A stretch of DNA of 13,196 nucleotides. Origin: Lachnospiraceae bacterium (GTDB lineage Bacteria > Bacillota_A > Clostridia > Lachnospirales > Lachnospiraceae). Made by a program: the position numbers and the translations under genes. Shown piece after piece: positions 6,510 to 13,127 of the stretch; the first letter of the stretch is position 1; every line of letters starts with the position of its first letter. The stretch lies in the NCBI GenBank assembly GCA_024684065.1, contig JAIKXO010000340.1:1-13196 (forward strand), in the 5' to 3' direction. Under the pieces are notes generated by a model. It did no database searches. It had not been told where the DNA came from and worked only from the letters and a program-made list of their open reading frames with translations.

Positions 6510-8759
6510 TTAAGGGGCCTCCGGGATCCACACCCTCATCTCGTTTTCCCCGCGGTTTCCCCATGCATAATACGGGATAAACCGGAGTGTCTGCTCTTTT
6601 ACGCTGTAATCGTGATGATCGGTATAAAGCTTTCCACCGTGCCTTTCTTTATCTGCCGCCCCACCGGCTGCCTGTGCACCGTCTTCTCCGTCTGCCGGCA
6701 TGTATCGCATGCCTTTTCCTTCTATCACGCAGATCCCGTCCAGAAGATCCTCTCTCCATTCGCAGTTAAGTCCGCTTCCCTCCATCAGGGAAAGGCAGTG
6801 AAGATCCTTCCCGTTATCCTTTTCCTCCAGGCAGAAAATCTGAGGGCCTCTTACTACCGCAGCCTTGTGCACATCCTCCGAAACACGGACGTTAGCATAC
6901 CACCGCTTCGGGATGATCTCCATATCAAATTCTATCTCATGCTCCCCGCCCGGGATCTCAACATACCAGAATCCCCTGTCAGGCTCTATCTTTTGCTTTT
7001 CATTATCTAATGATCCGCAGACGCGGTCGGTCCATCCGGGTATCCTTATCCCAAGACGGATCGTTTTGCCGGAAGGGTTGGAAACATAAAACCGGATATT
7101 CCCGGTCTTTGGAAAATCCGATTCCTGCCGGATCGTAATCTCCGTACTGCACCGGTCTGCATGGGAAATCGTGTGCTCAGGCATGTCTTTTAGTTCATGC
7201 TTATCCGGACTGTTTACGGACCGGATCATTTCTTCCGGGTCCTGTCCATCCGCCGTATAAGGCCTGTCAGACGCAGAAAGACCGTCTCCTCTATTTCCAT
7301 CGGTCTTAAGAGTTATGGAAGACCTGATAAAGAGATTGACCAGTACGGTCAAATCATCGCAGACCGTATAAATATAATCATCTACCGAAGTTATAAGCCT
7401 TGCCAGATTCGGAGGACAGCAGGCACAGCCGAGCCACTCGGGCCTTACACTCTTGACATGGCTCTTTCCGGGATCCTTCCTTCCTTTTTCCGGAACCACC
7501 TCTAACGGATTCACGTAGAAGAAATGCTTGCCGTCCAGAGCCATTCCTGAAAGGACGGTATTATAAAGCGCCCGTTCCATCACATCCGCATACTCGGAAT
7601 CCCTGTCAAGCTTTAACATCCTTCCCGCAAAAAATACAAGCCCTATCGAGGCACAGGTCTCACAGTACATCGTATCGTTCGGCAGATCGTAATCCAGGGT
7701 GAAAGCCTCCCCAGTCACCGTTGAGCCTATCCCTCCCGTAATATACATACGTCTGTCCACGATATTCCTCCATATCCTTTGGCAGGCATCTTTAAGAGAG
7801 TGATCCCCGGACTCAAACGCAACGTCAGCCATAGCCGTACACATATACACCAGCCTGACTGCGTGTCCCTCCGCCGTATCCTGATCCTTAAGGGGCAGAT
7901 GCATCTGAAGATAGGCGGGTCCGAATCGCTTTATGCCCCGGATCAGAGGATCCCCACCGTCTGCAGCGTACTGTCTGTCAAAGAAATCAGGGTCTGTTCC
8001 CCTGATTTTCAGGAAATATGAAGCCAGCTTCAGATACCTCTCTTCGTCATGCGCCGATTTGCGGAGCAAATCGTGCGCTTTGGCACGAACTTCAGTTCGT
8101 GCCGATTCGGTCTGCTCTGCAGACTGAATCATTTCCCTGATGATATGATACAGCTTCATAAGACCGATCTCTATCTCCTCATGCCCGTCCGGTCCGTGTA
8201 TCTTTCCATCCTCCGGTCCGAACGCGCTGTCGATATGGTCGGCAAGCTTTTTTGCAACCATTATCGCCTCTTCATTGCCCGTAACCCGATAATAGGCGGA
8301 CAAGGCCTCCAAAAGATGTCCCGCGCAGTAAAGCTCATGGCTCTCCCCCAGGCGCCTGTAGCGCCTCTCAGGCTCCATGACAGTAAAATAGGTGTTTATG
8401 TATCCGTCCTCCTCCTGCGCTTCTGCGATCAGGCTGACCACGCCGTCTGCCGTCTCCTTAAGCTTTTCATCCCATTCATCCGTAAGGGAATATGCGGCGG
8501 CCTCCAGCCATTTATAGACATCACTGTCCTGAAATACCCATCCGTAATGCTCGCCCTTACTTTTCCCGGCGGCTATCTTAAAGTTTTCTATCGCATGGCT
8601 TTTCTCATTGGGAATGGAATCATCATCCCTTTCTCTTTCAATCTTTATGTCTCTCCTGTCATTAAGTACATCCCACTGGTAAGGAAGCATTTCCGTTCTG
8701 ACAAGCTTTTTGTAGCGTTTAAAGAACGGATCCGTTACAACTGTTCTGTTCTCGATCAT
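6510..8759 (-). CDS. Glycoside hydrolase family 127 (DUF1680) beta-L-arabinofuranosidase-like enzyme carrying two repeat-derived insertions
   Basis: A 749-residue protein, longer than most GH127 members, which I recall at about 640-660. GH127 enzymes (such as HypBA1) release beta-L-arabinofuranose using a cysteine nucleophile and a zinc site of one Glu and three Cys. These are visible as E367 and C369 in MYCETCAS and C447/C448 in ACCPPNLARL. The N-terminal (alpha/alpha)6 barrel spans about 10-450 and beta domains follow. There is no signal peptide. The start is the ATG at 8759, six bases after GGAGG. Residues 208-237 are encoded by one copy of the three-hairpin element, falling between two barrel helices. 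Residues about 485-537 form a polar insert between two beta-strands, and residues 508-538 of it come from a diverged second copy. Catalytic motifs are untouched, so activity is plausible. Confidence 0.92.
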   Translation of the reverse strand: MIENRTVVTDPFFKRYKKLVRTEMLPYQWDVLNDRRDIKIERERDDDSIPNEKSHAIENFKIAAGKSKGEHYGWVFQDSDVYKWLEAAAYSLTDEWDEKLKETADGVVSLIAEAQEEDGYINTYFTVMEPERRYRRLGESHELYCAGHLLEALSAYYRVTGNEEAIMVAKKLADHIDSAFGPEDGKIHGPDGHEEIEIGLMKLYHIIREMIQSAEQTESARTEVRAKAHDLLRKSAHDEERYLKLASYFLKIRGTDPDFFDRQYAADGGDPLIRGIKRFGPAYLQMHLPLKDQDTAEGHAVRLVYMCTAMADVAFESGDHSLKDACQRIWRNIVDRRMYITGGIGSTVTGEAFTLDYDLPNDTMYCETCASIGLVFFAGRMLKLDRDSEYADVMERALYNTVLSGMALDGKHFFYVNPLEVVPEKGRKDPGKSHVKSVRPEWLGCACCPPNLARLITSVDDYIYTVCDDLTVLVNLFIRSSITLKTDGNRGDGLSASDRPYTADGQDPEEMIRSVNSPDKHELKDMPEHTISHADRCSTEITIRQESDFPKTGNIRFYVSNPSGKTIRLGIRIPGWTDRVCGSLDNEKQKIEPDRGFWYVEIPGGEHEIEFDMEIIPKRWYANVRVSEDVHKAAVVRGPQIFCLEEKDNGKDLHCLSLMEGSGLNCEWREDLLDGICVIEGKGMRYMPADGEDGAQAAGGAADKERHGGKLYTDHHDYSVKEQTLRFIPYYAWGNRGENEMRVWIPEAP
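7148..7236 (+). repeat. Three-hairpin dispersed element, diverged copy 4 (inside the GH127 gene)
   Basis: Aligns end to end with copy 1: TGCACCGGTCTGC for TGCGCCGATTTGC, GAAATCGTGTGCT for CAAATCGTGCGCT, TTTAGTTCATGC for TTTAGTTTATGC, and GGACCGGATCATTTC for AGACCGGATCATTTC. Hairpin 1 is eroded, hairpin 2 keeps GCATG/CATGC, and hairpin 3 keeps ATCCGG/CCGGAT plus three more pairs. It encodes residues 508-538 of the GH127 protein in the same reading frame and orientation as copy 2; both peptides begin with EMI-(R/Q)-S. It is the oldest-looking copy in the window. Confidence 0.8.
8050..8136 (+). repeat. Three-hairpin dispersed element, copy 2 (inside the GH127 gene)
   Basis: 87 bp, exactly 29 codons, on the strand opposite to the gene. 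Hairpin 1 is GATTTGC/GCAAATC (8056-8072), hairpin 2 GGCACGAACT/AGTTCGTGCC (8082-8103) and hairpin 3 GATTCGGTCTGC/GCAGACTGAATC with one G-T pair (8104-8130). It encodes REMIQSAEQTESARTEVRAK and the following residues to about 237. Deleting these 87 bases leaves KLYHIISDEERYLKL, which is the normal uninterrupted helix-turn-helix of GH127. No clean target duplication is visible. Confidence 0.92.
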
Positions 8760-8793
8760 TTTTGTCCTCCAGGCCCGTTTATTGTTGCAAAAG

Positions 8794-8824
8794 AGGGGAA
8801 GTACAACCAAATGTACTTACCCCT
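8794..8824 (-). terminator. Intercistronic hairpin after the binding-protein gene
   Basis: On the minus strand AGGGG-T-AAGTACA pairs with TGTACTT-CCCCT around a 6-base loop (12 pairs, one bulged base), followed by CTTTTG. It sits in the 139-base gap between the sugar-binding-protein gene and GH127. The poor U-tract suggests partial termination or 3'-end protection of the upstream message, which would give more binding protein than enzyme, a known arrangement in sugar ABC operons. Confidence 0.6.
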
Positions 8825-8898
8825 CCTTCAGTAAATCTCATTACATCATATTTTCAGTGTTATCGCAATATGTTTTATACTAAACGGTCGTTTCCGGC

Positions 8899-10149
8899 TT
8901 ATTTGCCAAGGATACCGTCGATCGTAGCCTGTGCCTCTTTAGCGGCGTCCTCGGGAGCGCTCTCACCGGTTATGACCTTATTGAAGGCAAGCGAGATAGC
9001 GTCTGAGATATCCGGCCACTCCGGAAGAGGACCTCTTGCGTTTGCGTACTGCATCTCGTCTACGAATACCTGATATACCGGATCTCCTTCAAACTGGTTC
9101 TCCGCGATCGTTGAATCGGAGGAGATATATCCCATATGCTCCATCATGTAAAGGCAGGTATCCTTGCTGGTAGCATACTTAAGGAACTCGATTGCACCGT
9201 CTTCATTTCCGCCGGCGATAACCGCATAGTTTTCTCCGCCGAGACCGGATGCCTGCTGCTTATCCTGAGGGATGGGAGCAACATTCCACTTAAGATCGGG
9301 AACTTCCTGTCTCATCGTAGGTATCTGCCAGGTCCCGTTGATCATCATTGCAAGGTTTTCGGAGATAAACTGGTTCATTGTGTCGCCCTGTGTCCAGTTG
9401 ATGGCTTCCTTCGGGAATGCACCGGATTCTACAAGCTGTTTTTCAAAATCAAGAGCCTTGATGCCGCCCTCGGAATCGATCTCATAGGAAGTCTGTCCCG
9501 TTGACCATACCCAGGGAAGGAAGTTGAAGGTTCCCTCTTCATTCTGCAGTGCACAGTGTGCGAAACCGTATACGTTATCCTTTGTGGTCTTCTGCGCAAC
9601 ATCCAGAAGCTCATCCCAGGTCGTAGGAACTTCACAGCCTGCGTCCTTAAGCATGTCCTCGTTATAGAAAAGAACAAGGTCATTGCTTCCGAAAGGAACG
9701 CCGTATAATTTACCGTCTAATGTACATGAGTTTACAGGTCCCGGATAATAGGTGCTCACATCAAATTTGTCCGTGATATCCGCAAAAATTCCCATTGCCG
9801 CATAGGCCGCGTGATCGGGGTTATCGAGGATCACGAGATCCGGAAGCTCTCCCGCGGAAGCGCCTACCGAAAGCTGCTTCTTGAAATCAGCGAAAGGAAC
9901 GTATTTAGCCTGAACCTTTACTTTATCCTGCTGTCCGTTGAACTCCTGGATTATATGATCCAGAGCTTCCTGATGTCCTGTTGTCTCCCAGTAATACCAG
10001 ATCGTAACATCCCCGGATGCATCGCCTGAAGCCTCAGCCTCCCCCGAAGAGCTTTCCGCGGGAGCAGATGTGGCGGCCGGCATAGCGCAGCCTGCGAGCA
10101 TCGAAACCGACATTATGCCTGTTAAAAGCAATGCCAAAATTTTTTTCAT
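8899..10149 (-). CDS. Extracellular sugar-binding lipoprotein of an ABC transporter (CUT1, SBP family 1)
   Basis: 416 residues. The lipoprotein signal peptide MKKILALLLTGIMSVSMLAG precedes C21 (lipobox LAGC), then comes a low-complexity A/S/G/E linker to about residue 46. The mature part has the family 1 binding-protein layout: VTIWYYWETTGHQEALDHII (48-67), LPDLVILDNPDHAAYAAMG (102-120), GKLYGVPFGSNDLVLFYNED (146-165), TTWDELLD (176-183) and the hinge/aromatic FLPWVWSTG (210-218). It captures oligosaccharides outside the membrane and delivers them to the permease. The start is fixed by AAGGAGG six bases before the ATG at 10149; an in-frame extension to 10236 lacks a binding site and would bury the signal peptide. 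It is preceded by an intergenic gap long enough for its own promoter. Confidence 0.93.
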   Translation of the reverse strand: MKKILALLLTGIMSVSMLAGCAMPAATSAPAESSSGEAEASGDASGDVTIWYYWETTGHQEALDHIIQEFNGQQDKVKVQAKYVPFADFKKQLSVGASAGELPDLVILDNPDHAAYAAMGIFADITDKFDVSTYYPGPVNSCTLDGKLYGVPFGSNDLVLFYNEDMLKDAGCEVPTTWDELLDVAQKTTKDNVYGFAHCALQNEEGTFNFLPWVWSTGQTSYEIDSEGGIKALDFEKQLVESGAFPKEAINWTQGDTMNQFISENLAMMINGTWQIPTMRQEVPDLKWNVAPIPQDKQQASGLGGENYAVIAGGNEDGAIEFLKYATSKDTCLYMMEHMGYISSDSTIAENQFEGDPVYQVFVDEMQYANARGPLPEWPDISDAISLAFNKVITGESAPEDAAKEAQATIDGILGK

Positions 10150-10342
10150 GTCATACCTCCTTGAAAATAATCCGATTTTGATGGCAATCATCCAGGACGG
10201 CAAATCCGTCTTTATAATAAGCCTTTCCTGAATCATTACTCTTGATGATACGATTATGCCCCATAAACCCGGCCGGCAAAACTCTATAAAACTAAAAAAG
10301 GTAGATTATTCTAATATTGTTTACCGGCCAGGCTATATGTAC
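10150..10342. other. Leader/possible promoter region of the binding-protein gene
   Basis: 193 bases between element copy 3 and the binding-protein start. It holds an AT-rich block (about 10278-10320) flanked by short complementary blocks (CCGG..AAAC at 10273-10282 and GTTT.CCGG at 10318-10327). On the minus strand there is a poor promoter-like pair, TTGCCG and CATAAT with only 15 bases between. No catabolite-repression site matching the usual consensus was found. A promoter here is likely from context but not proven by sequence. Confidence 0.3.
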
Positions 10343-10430
10343 GGAAATGATTCGGTCTGTAAAAACAGACCGAATCGGCACGATCTGAAGTTCGTGCCTA
10401 AGCGCTCGATTTGCTCCGCAAATCGGCGCA
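10343..10430 (-). repeat. Three-hairpin dispersed element, copy 3 (3' end of the kinase gene), with GTAC flanks
   Basis: An 88-bp minus-strand copy nearly identical to copy 2. Hairpin 1 is GATTTGC/GCAAATC (10408-10424), hairpin 2 GGCACGA/TCGTGCC with one inner mismatch (10377-10398) and hairpin 3 GATTCGGTCTGT/ACAGACCGAATC (10349-10376). It is bracketed by GTAC at 10339-10342 and 10431-10434, a candidate 4-bp target duplication. It supplies the last ten codons and the stop of the kinase gene. Removing it with one GTAC leaves CCG TAC ATA TAG, i.e. a protein ending IPYI. Confidence 0.92.
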
Positions 10431-12182
10431 GTACGGTATGGTTATTATTATCCTGGTCCCCGTATCTGACCGTGCCTGCACTCTCCCGGCATTTCCGTAA
10501 TACATCCGAAGCCTCGTGACCGCGTTTTTCATACCGATCCCTGCACCCTCGGAAGCATCCTCCGGGAAGCCTTCATTGACCTGTTTTACGGTCTCTTCGC
10601 TCATCCCGATCCCGTTATCCTCAATTGTGATGGCAAGCTCATCACCCTGCCTTCTTATATCAACGGACAGTTCGGCATCCTTCGTGCTCTTGTCAAATCC
10701 GTGAACGATGGAGTTTTCTACAAACGGCTGAAGTAAGAGCTTGTGTATCAGGGCGGACGCTGCCTCCGGCTCAACATAGACGCTGCAGGAAAACTGGTTC
10801 TTCAGGCGGTACTGCTGTAAATAGATGTATTTCTTAAGCCACTCGACCTCATCCGAAACGCGTACCTCCGCGTTGCTTGCATCTATCGCGTAACGAAGTA
10901 TGGTGGCAAGGGCATTGATGGCGTTGCTTATGTCATATTCGTCCTTATCGATCGCCATCCAGTTTATCGTATCCAGGGTATTATATAAGAAGTGAGGGTT
11001 GATCTGGGCCTCCAGGGCAACGATCTGGGCTTCCCGCTGTCTCTCGATCGCTTCGTGGAGCTTTGTCAGCATATCATTGAAGCCGTCCGCGATACTCTCA
11101 ATCTCAAGAGGCATCTCGGTATCCTTTTCTATGCGGACAGAGAGGTCTCCGCCCTGGGCTTCCTCCATGCCTTTCACGATACGCTTCACTGAGGATACGA
11201 GATTTTTTGCAAGGCCCGTAGATAAAGCGACCGCAACAAACATTATCATAAGCCAGAGGATCACTATAAGAACAAGCTGCCTCCTCTGTGAATAAAGGAG
11301 GCTGCTTAAGTCCGTCACATTGACGATATCCCACGAAAGCCCGGCATCATGGTACAGGTATATCTCAAAGTCCTTTACAAAATGCCTGTCCTGACCCTTT
11401 AAGAACGCGGTATAATCTGAAAGCCTTTCGGTTTCGTCAAGGGAAGGATCCGTAACCTTTGTTCCTATAAAGGAAGTCTCCTCTCCGAAGGAGATTATGC
11501 GTCCGTTCCCATCAGTAATGAAATTAAAAACCCTTTCATCATTGACGGAATTTAAACACACATCCTGAAGAAGCTCCTCATCGATGCTTATGACGGCAAC
11601 TCCGCACTCCTTCGTAAGATTTCTGTAATCCACGATCCTGTGGGCCATATGGAAGAGATAATAATCCCTGTTGTCAAAATTGGTCCCGTATTCCGTCGGA
11701 TATATATGAATGTCATAATCCCTTATCACATCCTGATAGAGCTCCTCGGGCGAAAGGCTGAACTGCGAAAGCCAGGAGCTCTTATATGTCGCGGGGGTCA
11801 TATGTTCACAGGTGATAACGGAGCCGTCAGCAGTCATTATCGTGATCGCGCGGATATATTCCCTGGAATTCAGAAGAGCATTTAAGAAACGCCTCATCTG
11901 GTTTACGGTGACCGCTTCATCCGTCCCGGAATTAAGCCTGTCAGCCCACATCACCATGTCATCATCGGTATAGATCTGGTAAAGGAGCTCCTTGAAGGAA
12001 CCGAGCTGAACATTCAGATTGTTGTCGGCCTGAAGAAGGTTGTTCCTTGCCATCATCTCCGTGTTCTCGTGAAGAGTCCTGGATATATTGTAATAGGAAA
12101 ACACTCCCAGGATAAGAACCGGAACGATGGAAATTATTATGAACATCCGCCATAGCTTTGTCCTGAGGCTTACCTTCTTCAT
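10398..12182 (-). CDS. YesM/LytS-type sensor histidine kinase
   Basis: 594 residues. TM1 lies at about 13-31, an extracellular sensor region at 32-300, TM2 at about 301-322, a HAMP linker at about 323-375, the His_kinase domain with phospho-acceptor H397 (INPHFLYNTL), then the ATPase with N-box LLLQPFVENSIVHGF (N490), G1 DNGIGM (522-527) and G2 GAGIGMKN (547-554). Such kinases sense extracellular sugars or a binding protein and phosphorylate an AraC-type (YesN-like) response regulator, which is absent from the window. It starts 9 bases after the permease stop and is thus in one operon with it; its weak binding site (AAGGGG) overlaps the permease end. The final ten residues (CADLRSKSSA) derive from the inserted three-hairpin element and follow the natural ITIPY end, so the catalytic part is complete. 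Confidence 0.93.
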   Translation of the reverse strand: MKKVSLRTKLWRMFIIISIVPVLILGVFSYYNISRTLHENTEMMARNNLLQADNNLNVQLGSFKELLYQIYTDDDMVMWADRLNSGTDEAVTVNQMRRFLNALLNSREYIRAITIMTADGSVITCEHMTPATYKSSWLSQFSLSPEELYQDVIRDYDIHIYPTEYGTNFDNRDYYLFHMAHRIVDYRNLTKECGVAVISIDEELLQDVCLNSVNDERVFNFITDGNGRIISFGEETSFIGTKVTDPSLDETERLSDYTAFLKGQDRHFVKDFEIYLYHDAGLSWDIVNVTDLSSLLYSQRRQLVLIVILWLMIMFVAVALSTGLAKNLVSSVKRIVKGMEEAQGGDLSVRIEKDTEMPLEIESIADGFNDMLTKLHEAIERQREAQIVALEAQINPHFLYNTLDTINWMAIDKDEYDISNAINALATILRYAIDASNAEVRVSDEVEWLKKYIYLQQYRLKNQFSCSVYVEPEAASALIHKLLLQPFVENSIVHGFDKSTKDAELSVDIRRQGDELAITIEDNGIGMSEETVKQVNEGFPEDASEGAGIGMKNAVTRLRMYYGNAGRVQARSDTGTRIIITIPYCADLRSKSSA

Positions 12183-12191
12183 ATCTGAAAA

Positions 12192-13037
12192 CTACCCCTT
12201 TACGGCACCGTTTGTCATACCGCTTATAATATATTTCTGCATGAATATAAAGATTAACGTAACGGGAATGATGGCGACTATCGCGAATGCCGTCAGATAG
12301 CTCCACTTAGTGCCGTACTGCCCCATGAAGTTGAATATCCCCGCCGTGATCGGACGCTTCTCCTGATCAAGAATGAACGTCATCCCGTAAGCCAGATCCC
12401 CCCACGCATAGAGGAACGAGAAGATGGCGCAGACTATTACGCCGGGCTTGGCAACCGGAACCAGTATCCTCATAAAAGCCGAAAACCTTGTACAGCCGTC
12501 GATATATGCCGCCTCCTCTAATGCCGCCGGTATGGACGCGAAATAGTTCTTAAGTATCAGGACCGAAAACGGGATCCCTATGGTCGCGTCGGCAAGGATC
12601 GCGGAACACCAGGTGTTATACACCCCCATATTTCGAAACATTATGAACATCGGCGTCAGAAGGACGGAGACCGGAAGCATCTGGGTAACGAGGAACCCCA
12701 AAAGCATTGCCTTCCTGCCGATAAACCTGTAGCGCGCGATGGCATAGGAAGCAGGTACTGCCAGGACCACCGAGATGAGCATCGCGCCGCAGGAAATTAC
12801 AAAACTGTTGAAAAACGATCTGAACATATTAAAATCCCCGGTCTCGATCTGTGCCGCATAGGATTTTGTATTCAGCTCATGGGGATACCATGTCGGCGGG
12901 ATCATGAAGATCTCCTTCTCCGTTTTCAGGGACGTTACAAAAGTCCAGAACAGAGGAAACAACAGGATGATCAGGATCACCACCGCAATTATACCATAGA
13001 TTATATTATTTCTTTTGCCTGATTTAACATTTTCCAT
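12192..13037 (-). CDS. Sugar ABC transporter permease, MalG-type (CUT1)
   Basis: 281 residues with about six membrane helices (first at about 12-35). The cytoplasmic EAA loop contacting the ATPase is clear: EEAAYIDGCTRFSAFMRILV (174-193) followed by PVAKPG. The N-terminal FPLFWTFVTSLKTEKEIF and the MLPVSVLLTPMFIMFRNMG stretch are typical of the MalG half of CUT1 importers. The start is the ATG at 13037, seven bases after AAGGAG (13045-13050); the ATG at 13043 is only one base from it, and the upstream TTG at 13073 lies inside a hairpin repeat. Its usual MalF-type partner would be expected just beyond the right edge. CUT1 importers often use an ATPase encoded elsewhere. Confidence 0.93.
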   Translation of the reverse strand: MENVKSGKRNNIIYGIIAVVILIILLFPLFWTFVTSLKTEKEIFMIPPTWYPHELNTKSYAAQIETGDFNMFRSFFNSFVISCGAMLISVVLAVPASYAIARYRFIGRKAMLLGFLVTQMLPVSVLLTPMFIMFRNMGVYNTWCSAILADATIGIPFSVLILKNYFASIPAALEEAAYIDGCTRFSAFMRILVPVAKPGVIVCAIFSFLYAWGDLAYGMTFILDQEKRPITAGIFNFMGQYGTKWSYLTAFAIVAIIPVTLIFIFMQKYIISGMTNGAVKG

Positions 13038-13066
13038 TGCCATTCTCCTTATATTATATGATATCA

Positions 13067-13127
13067 GGGTCAAAAGCCTGAACCCACGGCAAGCTTGCTT
13101 GCCAGTGGGTGAAAGGTTTTATGACCC
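13067..13127. repeat. 61-nt long imperfect hairpin upstream of the permease gene
   Basis: Four stacked stems: GGGTCA/TGACCC, AAAGCCT/AGGTTTT (one G-T), ACCCAC/GTGGGT and GGCAAGC/GCTTGCC around a TT loop, about 26 pairs with two single-base bulges and one small internal loop. It ends about 17 bases before the permease ribosome binding site. It is unrelated in sequence to the three-hairpin element. It may be a palindromic repeat unit, an mRNA processing/stability element between two permease genes, or a terminator without a U-tract. Confidence 0.8.

Noticed and set aside
8049..8834. 261-codon plus-strand frame antisense to GH127
   Set aside because: It is the opposite strand of a clearly real GH127 gene; its opening residues are simply the translated three-hairpin element, and no domain is seen in the rest.
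10492..10570. Possibility that the kinase is frameshifted near its C-terminus
   Set aside because: The N, G1 and G2 boxes and the ITIPY end are all in one frame; only the last ten residues are foreign and are explained by the inserted element.
12192..13073. Permease start at the TTG at 13073
   Set aside because: It falls within the long hairpin and has no ribosome binding site, while AAGGAG stands seven bases before the ATG at 13037.
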